From Burkholderiales bacterium Ga0077543 (GTDB taxonomy: Bacteria > Pseudomonadota > Gammaproteobacteria > Burkholderiales > Burkholderiaceae_C): DNA of 45,863 bases. Shown here one piece after another: positions 1-7,418 of the stretch. Position 1 is the stretch's first letter; each line of letters opens with the position of its first letter. The notes under the pieces were generated by a model that saw nothing but the letters and a program-made list of their open reading frames with translations, ran no database searches and had not been told where the DNA came from. Position numbers and translations under genes: made by a program. The stretch is from contig LNET01000123.1 of assembly GCA_001464055.1 (NCBI GenBank), positions 1 to 45,863 of the forward strand, written 5' to 3'.

Positions 1-177
1 GTCCATGGCCTGCAGGTACAGGTGGCGCACGGCGGCGTTGGCCTGGTCCAGCTGCGTCAGCCGGGCCGTCAGGTCGGGGCCATAGCGGTCGACCTGGGCT
101 TGCAGCACGGGGCCGTGGCCGGTGCTGTCCAGCACCGTCAAGGCGCCGCCATGGTGGTGGATCAGCTCGCGGGTCAG

Positions 178-193
178 CGGGTCGGCGGGTCGG
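178..193. repeat. 8-bp perfect tandem duplication (CGGGTCGG x2)
   Basis: CGGGTCGG occurs at 178-185 and again at 186-193. It lies where the minus-strand reading frame shifts, just before TGA 174-176. An 8-base change is not a multiple of three, so loss or gain of one unit switches the downstream frame. Confidence 0.75.
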
Positions 194-294
194 CCAGCGT
201 CAGCTCGAGCATGGCGATTTCCATCGCCGGGGCGGTGGGGGCGGAAGCTGCGGTGCTTGGCGTCGATGCAGGCGCGGTGACTGGCGGTGAAGCA

Positions 295-324
295 GGCGCA
301 GTGGCAGGCGCAGTGGCAGGCGCA
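295..324. repeat. 12-bp tandem repeat coding for a Pro/Ala/Thr linker
   Basis: The unit GGCGCAGTGGCA is present about 2.5 times. On the minus strand it codes for an Ala-Pro-Ala-Thr run inside the N-terminal part of the broken Ala/Pro-rich gene. It is a low-complexity coding repeat, not a mobile element. Confidence 0.6.
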
Positions 325-875
325 ACAGCATCGCCCGCTGAGACCGTGTTGGCAACCGGCGCAGCGCCCGTCTCGGTGATCACCAACGCCGGCGGCGGCA
401 GCAACTCGGCCAGCGCGTTCGGGCCCATGGGCTGGCCGGTGTGCGGCGAAGGCGGGCCAAAAGCCGCGCCGGGCAGGTTCTGCACCCAGGCGTGGGGTGT
501 GGTGTCGGGTGCGATGACCGGCGCAGGTTCGGCAGAGTCGAAAGCCAGGGCCACCACCGGCACTGCCGCCCAGTCCAGCCCAGGCTCGGGCGCCGCCGGG
601 GCGAAGGCGACATCCGGCGGCTCGTGCTCGGGCAAGGCCATGAAACCATGGGTCGACTGTTCCAGATGGATGGCCATGCGCTGCTCCCTGCCAGCCGCTG
701 GCTGCGGCCCGTGGCGCGATGCTGCTGCCACTGCACCGGGACGTCAGCCTCGGATCGTTCCTAGGCTGGGGTCGATCCCAGGGGGGTGTGTAACCAGTCG
801 CGTCCGGCCTGCAGCCTGAAGGCCGGGCCAGCATCCGATGACCCCGCGACCCGCCGTGCGCACTATGCCCGCGTA

Positions 876-888
876 CACTGCCGCAGTG
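876..888. promoter_or_regulatory. Inverted repeat upstream of the toxin-antitoxin pair, possible autoregulatory operator
   Basis: CACTGC-C-GCAGTG is a perfect inverted repeat ending 19 bases before the antitoxin start. A second palindrome, GTGCGCAC, lies at 856-863. TACACT at 874-879, a possible -10 element, overlaps the operator. Antitoxins of this class commonly repress their own promoter through such sites. The rest of the 678-907 interval shows nothing else recognisable. Confidence 0.4.
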
Positions 889-907
889 CACTTCCAGAGC
901 AAGGCGA

Positions 908-1129
908 ATGAAAAACATCACCCTCAGCGCTGAAGAACAGCTGATCGAAGCGGCCCGGGCCCGGGCCCGGGCGTCGCATACCACCTTGAACGAAGAATTC
1001 CGTCGGTGGCTGGCTGCCTATGCGCGGCCGCAAGAAACCGTGCAGCGCTACGAAGAGACCATGGCGGCGCTTCAAGGTCATTTGCAGCTGGGCCGAAAAC
1101 TGTCCCGGGACGAGATGAATGAGCGCTGA
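908..1129 (+). CDS. Antitoxin of a VapBC-like pair
   Basis: This 73-residue protein starts MKNITLSAEEQLIEAARARA. The short beta-strand followed by helices matches a ribbon-helix-helix DNA-binding antitoxin. It would bind and neutralise the PIN-domain toxin encoded by the next gene and repress the shared promoter. Its last 11 bases overlap the toxin start, which is usual for translationally coupled toxin-antitoxin pairs. An AGAGCAAGGCGA stretch precedes the ATG. The run of RARARA reflects a repeated CGGGCC in the DNA and is not a separate element. The assignment rests mainly on size, the ribbon-helix-helix-like N-terminus and the PIN neighbour. Confidence 0.75.
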   Translation: MKNITLSAEEQLIEAARARARASHTTLNEEFRRWLAAYARPQETVQRYEETMAALQGHLQLGRKLSRDEMNER

Positions 1130-1541
1130 CGCCTTCATCGACACCAACGTCTTCGTCTACCACCTGGACAGCTCCGACCCCGTGAAGCAGGCCGTGGCAG
1201 AACGCATCGTGCGCGATGCGCTGCTGAACGGCACGGCCTGCACCAGCGCCCAGGTGGCGCAGGAATGCATGAACACCGTGCTGCGCAAGGCGCAGGTGAA
1301 GCTGAGCCCGGTACAGGCCAGCCGCTACCTGGAAGTGGTGCTTGCACCGCTGGTGCAGGTGAACGGCACGGTGGCGCTGGTTCACCAGGCCGTGGCCATT
1401 CAACAGCGCTGGGGTTTCGGGTTCTACGACGCCTTGGTCGTCGCCGGTGCGCTGGCCGCGGGTTGCAGAAGACTGCTGACCGAGGATCTGCAGCATGGTC
1501 AGCGTATCGAAACGCTGACGGTGGAGAACCCGTTCGTCTGA
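1119..1541 (+). CDS. PIN-domain ribonuclease toxin (VapC-like)
   Basis: This 140-residue protein has the full set of PIN acidic residues: D8 in FIDTNVFVY, E49 in AQEC, D104 in GFYDALVV and E122/D123 in LTEDL. PIN toxins cut RNA with Mg2+ or Mn2+ held by these acids; VapC enzymes often cleave tRNA or rRNA. Length and motif spacing are normal and no residue is missing, so the protein should be active when not bound by the antitoxin. The ATG lies inside the end of the antitoxin gene. The pair sits between the broken gene at the left edge and the 3' end of ureD, as a mobile cassette might. Confidence 0.85.
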   Translation: MSADAFIDTNVFVYHLDSSDPVKQAVAERIVRDALLNGTACTSAQVAQECMNTVLRKAQVKLSPVQASRYLEVVLAPLVQVNGTVALVHQAVAIQQRWGFGFYDALVVAGALAAGCRRLLTEDLQHGQRIETLTVENPFV

Positions 1542-1646
1542 TGTAGACGCTGGGTCACACGCTCGAAGCCCAGGCCGATGTCCGGGCCCGCCAGGCAGGC
1601 GTTCACGACGACAAGACGCAAGACCTGCCCAGGTGCTCTCCAGGCT

Positions 1647-2486
1647 TCACGTGCGCCAGATGCGCGGGGGCTCCGCTCCCAGTTGCCAGGCCTCGGCGCG
1701 CCACGCAGCGCGGACGGCGGCCAGCAAGGCCATCGCGGGTTCGACGCGGGCGGCCAGCACGCGCACGACGACGACGCCCGCCTGCGCCGCGGTGGCGCCG
1801 GCCTGGGCCGACAGCGGGCTGCCGGCGATGGCGCCGCGGGCGGCGTCGAGCAAGGCTTCGCGCCGCGCGCCGGGCAGCGGGCTGCCCGCCACGAAACACA
1901 GCGTGCCCAGCACCGGCAGCCCGGCCAGGCCCAGCGGGCCGTGCAGCAGCCGAAGGTCGTCGGCCCGGATCAAACCGCGCTCCAGCCACTGCCCGGGCAC
2001 CTCCAGGTGCTGCAGAAAACTGCCGCGGTCGAAGGCCTCGTTCGACGCCGGCAGGCCCAGCGCCAGCACGTCCCAGGCCATCGCCTCGGCGCCGGGCTGC
2101 AGGTTCAGGGAAAGATGGTTCTCGGCCACGCAGCCGCTGTGGGCAATGGCTTCCAGCGGCAACCATTCCACGCGGGCGCCGGCTGCCAGATGCAACCTCA
2201 CCTGCTGCCGTGCCAACGCGCCTTCGCTGCGATAAAAGCGCGTCGCACCGGGCGTGGTCAGCACGGCATGGGTGCCTTCGGCCAGGTGCGCATCCACCCG
2301 CAGTTCGTCGCCGCCCACCACGCCACCGGGCGGGTGCACCAGCACGTGGTGGCAGATGCCCGGGCCTTCGGGGTACAGGCGTTTCAGTACGCGCAGCGGG
2401 CCCTGGTGGCGGTCCAGCGCGACCGTGCGCTCGCCATCGCGGCTGTAGTCAATATGCAGATGGCCGCGCCAGGTGCTGGATGTCAT
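1647..2486 (-). CDS. ureD: Urease accessory protein UreD
   Basis: This 279-residue protein has the UreD-type N-terminus: WRGHLHIDYSRDGERTVALD, then HVLVHPPGGVVGGDEL and TTPGATRFYRS. UreD (UreH) binds apo-urease with UreF and UreG as the chaperone for nickel insertion. The ATG at 2486 gives the usual family length; a longer open frame upstream overlaps the deaminase gene and is unlikely to be real. It is the last gene of a minus-strand group with a deaminase and ABC transporter genes, 38 bases after the deaminase stop. No ureA, ureB, ureC, ureE, ureF or ureG lies in the window. In many proteobacteria ureD heads the urease operon, so its isolation here is odd. Urea released by ureide breakdown explains the location. 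Confidence 0.88.
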   Translation of the reverse strand: MTSSTWRGHLHIDYSRDGERTVALDRHQGPLRVLKRLYPEGPGICHHVLVHPPGGVVGGDELRVDAHLAEGTHAVLTTPGATRFYRSEGALARQQVRLHLAAGARVEWLPLEAIAHSGCVAENHLSLNLQPGAEAMAWDVLALGLPASNEAFDRGSFLQHLEVPGQWLERGLIRADDLRLLHGPLGLAGLPVLGTLCFVAGSPLPGARREALLDAARGAIAGSPLSAQAGATAAQAGVVVVRVLAARVEPAMALLAAVRAAWRAEAWQLGAEPPRIWRT

Positions 2487-2524
2487 GCCGCGATTGTCGA
2501 CGGCGTCCGGCAGCGCCAGGGCGT

Positions 2525-3001
2525 TCAAGGGCGGTGCCAGAAGCTGCGGTGCACGGCGGCGATCTCTTCGGCCACTTCGGCCACGGGGCCCTGCACCAGC
2601 ACCGGCTTCTGCCCGCGCGCAAAGAGCTCGCGGCAGGGCAGACTGAGCGTCGGGTTCTCGGCATGGTTGCCGGTGATCTGCAGCAAGGCTTCTTCGCTCA
2701 GGCCGTAGACCAGCGAACCGATGTGCGCCCAATACTGCGTGCCCGCACACATCGCGCAGGGTTCCACCGTGGTGACCAGCGTACAGCCCCACAGGGTGGC
2801 GGCATCGAATCGCGCTGCAGCCTCACGCGCCAGCACGGCTTCGGCGTGGTTCACGTGGTCGACGTTGCCCTGGCTCATCAGCACCGTGTCGCCGTCGGCT
2901 GCCACCAACAGCGCCGCAAAGGGGTGATGCCCGGCAGCGGCCGCTTCTTGCGCCAGGCGGTTGGCATGGCGCAGATGGTGCAGGGCCTGATCGGGCGTCA
3001 T
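2525..3001 (-). CDS. Cytidine/deoxycytidylate-deaminase-fold nucleobase deaminase (guanine deaminase-like)
   Basis: This 158-residue zinc deaminase carries H52-A-E54 (NHAEAVLAR) and P81-C-A-M-C85 (VEPCAMCAG). These are the zinc ligands and catalytic Glu of the CDA superfamily. Members of this size include bacterial guanine deaminases and cytosine/adenine deaminases. In this purine-catabolic setting guanine to xanthine is the likeliest reaction, but the substrate is inferred from context. It starts 7 bases after the permease stop and is followed by ureD, so it is probably cotranscribed with the ABC transporter. Confidence 0.8.
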   Translation of the reverse strand: MTPDQALHHLRHANRLAQEAAAAGHHPFAALLVAADGDTVLMSQGNVDHVNHAEAVLAREAAARFDAATLWGCTLVTTVEPCAMCAGTQYWAHIGSLVYGLSEEALLQITGNHAENPTLSLPCRELFARGQKPVLVQGPVAEVAEEIAAVHRSFWHRP

Positions 3002-3008
3002 CGGCCGT

Positions 3009-3779
3009 TCATTCCCCCTGCGTGCCCCGATGCGCCCAGCCCGTGGTGCGCTTTTCGATCCAGCTGAACAGTTCGTACATGGCCATGGCCATCGCGCCGA
3101 TGGTCACCAGGCCGGCAAAGGCCAGCGGCATGCGCTGCTGGCTGCCAGCGGTCTGCATCAGGTAGCCGATGCCGCTGTCGCCGGCGGTCATCTCGGCCAG
3201 CACCGTGCCCACGAAGGCCAGGGTGATGGCGATCTTCAGCGAGCCATAGAAATACGGCATGCTGCGCGGCAGGCCCACCTTCACCAGCACGTCCCAGCGC
3301 TTGGCGCCCAGCACGCGCAGCACGTCTTCCAGCTCGGGTTCCAGCGTGGCCAGGCCGGTGGCGATGTTCACGGTGATGGGGAAGAAGCTGATGAGGAAGG
3401 CCGTCAGGATGCCCGGCCCCACGCCGATGCCGAACCACACCACCAGGATGGGCACGACCGCGGCCTTGGGCACGGCGTTGAAGGCCACCATCAGCGGGTA
3501 GATGGCGGTGTAGGCCAGCCGGCTGCTGCCGATCAGGAAGCCCAGCAGCACGCCCACCACGATGGCGATGCCGAAGCCCACCATCGTGACCCAGAAGGTC
3601 TTCCAGGCCGCTTCCAGCAGCGGGCCGCCGAATTCGACGAACTGGCTGGCGATCTGCGTCGGGCTGGGGAAGATGAAATCGGGAATGGAGAACGCCATCA
3701 CCACCACCTGCCACAACAGCAGCACCGCCGCCAGCAGCACCAGCGGCGACCAGCGTTCCATGGACTTGGTGATCTTCAT
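3009..3779 (-). CDS. ABC transporter permease (NitT/TauT/SsuC type)
   Basis: This 256-residue inner-membrane protein has about six hydrophobic segments and a BPD-type permease fold. A cytoplasmic-loop motif of the EAA type lies near residue 150 (LEPELEDVLRVLGAKRWDVLVKV, shortened here to its core DVLRVLGAKRWD). It would pair with the ATPase whose stop it overlaps (ATGA, 3776-3779) and with the NMT1-like binding protein at 6297-7349. The family carries nitrate, taurine, pyrimidine precursors and purine derivatives. The deaminase and ureD neighbours suggest a purine or ureide substrate. Substrate identity is inference. Confidence 0.85.
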   Translation of the reverse strand: MKITKSMERWSPLVLLAAVLLLWQVVVMAFSIPDFIFPSPTQIASQFVEFGGPLLEAAWKTFWVTMVGFGIAIVVGVLLGFLIGSSRLAYTAIYPLMVAFNAVPKAAVVPILVVWFGIGVGPGILTAFLISFFPITVNIATGLATLEPELEDVLRVLGAKRWDVLVKVGLPRSMPYFYGSLKIAITLAFVGTVLAEMTAGDSGIGYLMQTAGSQQRMPLAFAGLVTIGAMAMAMYELFSWIEKRTTGWAHRGTQGE

Positions 3780-4615
3780 TGCGGCACCCCCGCGCCGGCC
3801 TTGCCGCTGTTCTGGCTGCTGCTCTGACGGATGGCGCCGATGTGCCCGCGCAGTTCATGCACGATGTCGGTGAACTGCGGCGTGTAGGTCACTTCCAGGT
3901 CGCGCGGCCGCGGCAGGTCGATGTGGCGCTGCACCACGAAACGCCCGGGGCTCTTGCTCATCACGTACACCGTGTCGGCCAGGAAGACGCTCTCGCGCAG
4001 GTCGTGCGTGACGAGGATGACGTTGAATTTCTGCGCCGCCTGCAGGTCGCGCAGCGCGCACCACAGTTCTTCGCGGGTGAAGGCGTCCAGCGCACCGAAG
4101 GGTTCGTCGAGCAGCAGCATCTGGGGTTCGTGCACCAGCGCGCGGCAGATGCTGGCGCGCTGCTGCATGCCGCCGCTCAGCTGCCAGGGGAAGCGGTCTT
4201 CGTAGCCGGCCAGGCCCACGCTCTGCAGCAGCTTGCGCGCCTTTTCTTCGTATTCCTTGCGCTTGGCCTTGAAGCTGCTGCGATAGGGCTCGACGATCTC
4301 CAGCGGCAGCAGCACGTTGTCGACCGTGGTGCGCCAGGGCAGCAGGCTGGGCGCCTGGAAGGCCATGCCGCTGATCTTCAATGGGCCGGTGACCGGCTCG
4401 CCGCCGATGTGGATGCTGCCCTTGCTGGGCATCTTCAGCCCGGTGGTGAGCTTCATGAAGGTGCTCTTGCCGCAGCCCGAAGGCCCGACGATGGCGATGA
4501 ATTCGCCGCGCTGCACCTGCAGGCTGATGTCCTCCACCGCGAACTTGCCTTCGGCCAGCAGTTCGTCGTTGTAGGCCAGCCAGACGTTCTTGAAGTCGAC
4601 GAAGGATGTGGTCAT
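3776..4615 (-). CDS. ABC transporter ATP-binding protein (NitT/TauT type)
   Basis: This 279-residue ATPase has Walker A GPSGCGKST (near residue 44), signature LSGGMQQRA, Walker B MLLLDEPFGALD and the switch His in LVTHDLRES. It powers the adjacent permease, with which it overlaps by four bases. Its start lies 3 bases beyond the stop of the alpha/beta-hydrolase gene, so the two are almost certainly cotranscribed. The first 25 residues contain a short insert (AYNDELLAEGKFAVED) before the usual strand, as in several purine/pyrimidine-cluster members. The transported compound is probably the ligand of the NMT1-like protein 1.7 kb away. Confidence 0.88.
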   Translation of the reverse strand: MTTSFVDFKNVWLAYNDELLAEGKFAVEDISLQVQRGEFIAIVGPSGCGKSTFMKLTTGLKMPSKGSIHIGGEPVTGPLKISGMAFQAPSLLPWRTTVDNVLLPLEIVEPYRSSFKAKRKEYEEKARKLLQSVGLAGYEDRFPWQLSGGMQQRASICRALVHEPQMLLLDEPFGALDAFTREELWCALRDLQAAQKFNVILVTHDLRESVFLADTVYVMSKSPGRFVVQRHIDLPRPRDLEVTYTPQFTDIVHELRGHIGAIRQSSSQNSGKAGAGVPQ

Positions 4616-4618
4616 GGG

Positions 4619-5566
4619 TCAGGGTGATGGCAAGCGCTGTGCCAGGGCGCGGAAGGTGGCGATGTAGTCGTCCCTGAATTCGCGGTGCAGGTGGCTGTGG
4701 CTGCCACCGGGCAGTTCCACCCAGCGCACGCGGCCGGGTTCGGGCTGGGCCTTCAGCGCCACGTCGCGCAGGCGCCGGCCCAGGGTGATGGGCACGGTGC
4801 GGTCGGCCGTGCCATGCAGCAGCAGCACGGGGGCGTCGACTTTCGGGATGCGGCCCACGGCGTCGAATTCCAGGGTCGTCAGGCGGGCGGCCACACGCCC
4901 CCAGAAGCCGGCCTCGCCGGCCACTTCGGGCATGCGCGTGAAGCTGCTTTCGACGACCAGTGCACCATAGTCGTGCTGCCAGCGCAGGCCGCTGGCCAGG
5001 CGCACCGCCACGGCCCCGCCCATGGAATGGCCGAAGATCACGCGCCGGCCTGGAACGGGCTGGCGGCGCTGGAATTCGGCCCAGGCGGCCTGCGCGTCGG
5101 CGGCAATGGTTTCCTCGTCGGGCACGATCACCGTGCTGTCGCCCCAGCCGCGGTAGTCGACCGCCAGCACCGAGTAACCCGCGTCACGAATGGCCTGGAT
5201 CTTCGGCAGGTTCGGGTACAGGTTGCGGAAGGTGCCGTGCAGGTACAGAAGCGCGGGCGCGCCGGGCTCGGGGCTGGGCAGCCACCACAGCGTCAGCAGG
5301 TCGGGCTGGCTGGGCATGGGCAGGCCGGCCATGCGTGTGGCAGGCACAGGCACCTGCCAGCGTTCGTCGCGCGGGCCGAACAGTTCGCTGTCGGGCGCCA
5401 GGTTGGCCGGGCGGCCAGGCGTAGGGCGCAAGGCCAGTTCGCTTTGCTTGGCATTGAGCCAGGCGCAGCCTCCCAGGAAGCTGCTGGCCACCAGCAACAT
5501 CACCCCCATCCAGCGGGTGCCCGTGGCCTGCCTGGGGCCTGTTCGTGCTGCCACAATCCTGTTCAT
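4619..5566 (-). CDS. Alpha/beta-hydrolase lipoprotein
   Basis: This 315-residue protein has an N-terminal lipoprotein signal (GVMLLVASSFLGGC, lipid-modified Cys34). It is therefore exported and anchored in a membrane facing the periplasm. The hydrolase domain shows an HGTF oxyanion motif, nucleophile Ser in VIFGHSMGGA, acid Asp in LLHGTADRTV and catalytic His in GGSHSHLH. The substrate is unknown; family members are esterases and lipases. The start at 5566 is preceded by AAGG 8 bases upstream. Its ATG overlaps, on the opposite strand, the ATG of the divergent beta-barrel gene (shared CATG at 5564-5567). A later Met at 5509 would leave too little n-region. It heads the operon with the ABC genes, deaminase and ureD. 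Confidence 0.75.
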   Translation of the reverse strand: MNRIVAARTGPRQATGTRWMGVMLLVASSFLGGCAWLNAKQSELALRPTPGRPANLAPDSELFGPRDERWQVPVPATRMAGLPMPSQPDLLTLWWLPSPEPGAPALLYLHGTFRNLYPNLPKIQAIRDAGYSVLAVDYRGWGDSTVIVPDEETIAADAQAAWAEFQRRQPVPGRRVIFGHSMGGAVAVRLASGLRWQHDYGALVVESSFTRMPEVAGEAGFWGRVAARLTTLEFDAVGRIPKVDAPVLLLHGTADRTVPITLGRRLRDVALKAQPEPGRVRWVELPGGSHSHLHREFRDDYIATFRALAQRLPSP

Positions 5567-6125
5567 GCCAAGCCTTTTTGCCTGCCCCGCCGGGGCCATT
5601 TTTTTGTCCGCCACGTGTGTGGCCAGCATCCTGCCCGCGGCCCATGCGGCCGAACCGGCAGGCCCTGGCCTCATCGCCCGCAGCGTGCAGCAGGCCACCG
5701 ACATGGAAGCCTGGAAGGGCGAAGGTTACTGGCGTGCGGCGGTGGCACCTTACGCGCCGCATTTCCGGCCCAGCGACGAACACCGCCCCGTGTGGGCCAT
5801 CGGCATCGAGCGGCAGCGGCCCGACCGCTGGCTGGCAGGGTTCTCGTTCTTCCGAAACTCCTTCGGCCAGCCCAGCGCCTACGCCTATGTCGGCCAGCGC
5901 TACACCGGGCTGCTGGACACCGAGCCCCTGTTCTTCCAGTGGAGCGCCGGCATCCTGTACGGCTACAAGGGCAAGTTCAAGGACAAGGTGGCCCTGAACG
6001 TGGGCGGCTTCGCACCCGGCGCGCTGGTGGGGCTGGGCTGGCAGTTCAACCGCAACGCCTCGGCCACCGTGCATCTGCTGGGCGACGCCGGGGTGATGTT
6101 CCAGTTCGCCTGGGATTACCGTTAG
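5565..6125 (+). CDS. Predicted outer-membrane beta-barrel protein of unknown function
   Basis: This 186-residue protein begins with a signal peptide (core FLSATCVASILPAAHA, then AEPAG). The mature part alternates polar and aromatic residues in strand-like stretches (RWLAGFSFFRNSFGQPSAYAY, cut here to RWLAGFSFFRNSF) and ends VMFQFAWDYR. A C-terminal aromatic-rich strand is typical of small outer-membrane barrels. Overall it recalls PagP-like eight-stranded barrels, but I cannot assign a family. The start is the only ATG that retains the signal peptide, and no good ribosome site precedes it. The gene lies between two minus-strand ABC gene sets and is convergent with the binding-protein gene. 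Confidence 0.65.
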   Translation: MPSLFACPAGAIFLSATCVASILPAAHAAEPAGPGLIARSVQQATDMEAWKGEGYWRAAVAPYAPHFRPSDEHRPVWAIGIERQRPDRWLAGFSFFRNSFGQPSAYAYVGQRYTGLLDTEPLFFQWSAGILYGYKGKFKDKVALNVGGFAPGALVGLGWQFNRNASATVHLLGDAGVMFQFAWDYR

Positions 6126-6130
6126 CCCCC

Positions 6131-6285
6131 ACGCTCGCTGGCGCTCGCTGCCATGGCCAGTGGCCATGGCCTTCGCCAGGCACGAACAGTCCACCGGACT
6201 GTTCGTGTCCGGGCTCAGCCCGCCCGAGGGGGCGCTGCGCCAGCGGACCGGCGAAGCCGGATCCGCGGCGCTTTGCTTGGGTAGA
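6131..6285 (+). repeat. Dispersed structured repeat, long form (copy A)
   Basis: This element fills the gap between convergent genes and begins just after the beta-barrel stop. It holds four hairpins. At 6151-6169, CCATGGCC pairs with GGCCATGG. At 6181-6207, CACGAACAGTCC pairs with GGACTGTTCGTG around ACC. At 6211-6221, GGGC pairs with GCCC. At 6248-6260, CCGGC pairs with GCCGG around GAA. A CCCGAGGGGGC segment and a terminal CTTTGCTTGGGT are shared with other copies. Copy B is the same long form with paired base changes in two stems. Confidence 0.85.
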
Positions 6286-6296
6286 GCCGCGGCGCG

Positions 6297-7349
6297 CTAC
6301 TTCTTCGCGGGCGGCAGGATGTTCAGTTCGGCCTTGGGCGGCAGGAAGGCGTCGGTCCAGACGGCATTGGGGTCGACGCGGGTCTTGGTGGTGAAGGCGT
6401 CGCTCACCTGCGACGCCATCAGCGCCAGGCGCCCGGGCACCACCACGCCGAAGCCTTCGGCGCGGGCGTCGGGACTGGCCACCACGGCGTCGATGGCCAT
6501 GCGCAGGCGGCGCTTTTCCAGGTCGACGTTGATGATGCCGTCGCGCGCCTTCACGTAGTCGATGGCCGGGTCGGGGTTGGCGATGACCTCCTTCGCGCCC
6601 TTGACGAAGGCCGACAGGAAGGCCTTCACCGCCGCCGGGTTTTCCTTCATGAACTTGGGGCTGGCGATGATGGCGTTGCCATACAGCTTCACGCCATGCG
6701 CTGGGTAGGGCAGCACGACGATGTCCTCGGTCTTCACGCCACGCGCTTCCAGGTTCAGCAGGCTGGTGAAGCTGAAGCCGGTGATGGCTTCGACTTCGCC
6801 ACGCACCAGCATGGTCTCGCGCAGCGGCGGGTCCATGCTGGTCCATTGCACGCCGCTGATGTTGTTGGCCTTGGCGAAGATGGGGAAGGCCTTGCGGCCC
6901 GCGTCGAAACCCGGGGCACCCAGCTTGCGACCCGAGAGGTCGGCGGGCTTGCTGATGCCGCTCTTCTTCAGCGCCAGCACCGCTGCCGGGGTGTTGTTGT
7001 AGACCATCATCACGGCCACGGGCTTGTTCGGCGCGTCGGGGTTGTTGGCGTGGAACTCCATCAGCGCGGCCATGTCGGCGAAGCCCATGTCGTAGGTGCC
7101 GCCGGCCACGCGGGTGACGGTGCCACCACTGCCGTTGCCGCCGTCGATGGTGACGTCCAGCCCCGCGGCCTTGTAGTAGCCCTTGGCCTGGCTGGCCAGG
7201 AACAGCGCCGCCGGGCCTTCGAAGCGCCAGTCGAGCTGGAACTTCAGCGGCGTTTGCGCCTGAGCCAGCGACGTGCCCAGCAGGCTGGCCGCAGCAGCGG
7301 CAACAAGGACGGTACGGCGCGAAACAGCGGCAAGCAGGCGGGTCGACAT
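6297..7349 (-). CDS. NMT1/THI5-like ABC transporter substrate-binding protein
   Basis: This 350-residue periplasmic protein has a signal peptide with a twin-arginine-like start (SRRTVLVAAAAASLLGTSLA, then QAQ). It then shows the NMT1/SsuA-like binding fold: LKFQLDWRFEGPAALFLASQ, KGYYKAAGLDVTI and GGNGSGGTVTRVAGGTYDMG. It would deliver its ligand to the permease/ATPase pair at 3009-4615. That pair is on the same strand but is separated from it by the plus-strand beta-barrel gene. The start at 7349 gives a compact signal peptide; an upstream Met at 7391 is possible. Related proteins bind thiamine-pyrimidine precursors, purines or sulfonates. Here a purine or ureide is inferred from neighbours. 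Confidence 0.82.
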   Translation of the reverse strand: MSTRLLAAVSRRTVLVAAAAASLLGTSLAQAQTPLKFQLDWRFEGPAALFLASQAKGYYKAAGLDVTIDGGNGSGGTVTRVAGGTYDMGFADMAALMEFHANNPDAPNKPVAVMMVYNNTPAAVLALKKSGISKPADLSGRKLGAPGFDAGRKAFPIFAKANNISGVQWTSMDPPLRETMLVRGEVEAITGFSFTSLLNLEARGVKTEDIVVLPYPAHGVKLYGNAIIASPKFMKENPAAVKAFLSAFVKGAKEVIANPDPAIDYVKARDGIINVDLEKRRLRMAIDAVVASPDARAEGFGVVVPGRLALMASQVSDAFTTKTRVDPNAVWTDAFLPPKAELNILPPAKK

Positions 7350-7418
7350 ACGGTGGCGTCTTTCAATGGCGGGTTGGGAAATCACAGGCACTTGCGCAAG
7401 TTCCGTGCGCGCGCGCCA

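Larger units (their letters stand above)
1..677 (-). pseudogene. 5' part of Ala/Pro-rich protein, frame broken by an 8-bp duplication
   Basis: The family is not recognised. The start ATG at 677 follows a GGGAG ribosome site 7 bases upstream. The first about 165 residues are rich in Ala, Pro and Thr with an APAT repeat, as in a flexible linker or the N-terminus of a large surface protein. The frame stops at TGA 174-176. Immediately past it another frame continues to the window edge with protein-like sequence (DPLTRELIHHHGGALTVLDS, then a probable helix). A perfect tandem 8-mer (CGGGTCGG twice, 178-193) sits exactly at the switch. Removing one copy joins ...TLADP to LTRELI.... A frameshift mutation, a phase-variable tract or an assembly error would all look like this. 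The rest of the gene lies outside the window, so function cannot be given. Confidence 0.5.

Noticed and set aside
953..975. CGGGCC repeat run near the antitoxin start as a regulatory repeat
   Set aside because: It codes for the Arg-Ala-Arg-Ala helix of the antitoxin, and the codons explain it fully.
6131..6285. Repeat copies as an insertion sequence or CRISPR
   Set aside because: There is no transposase, no target-site duplication and no regular spacer pattern. The elements are short, dispersed and strongly self-complementary.
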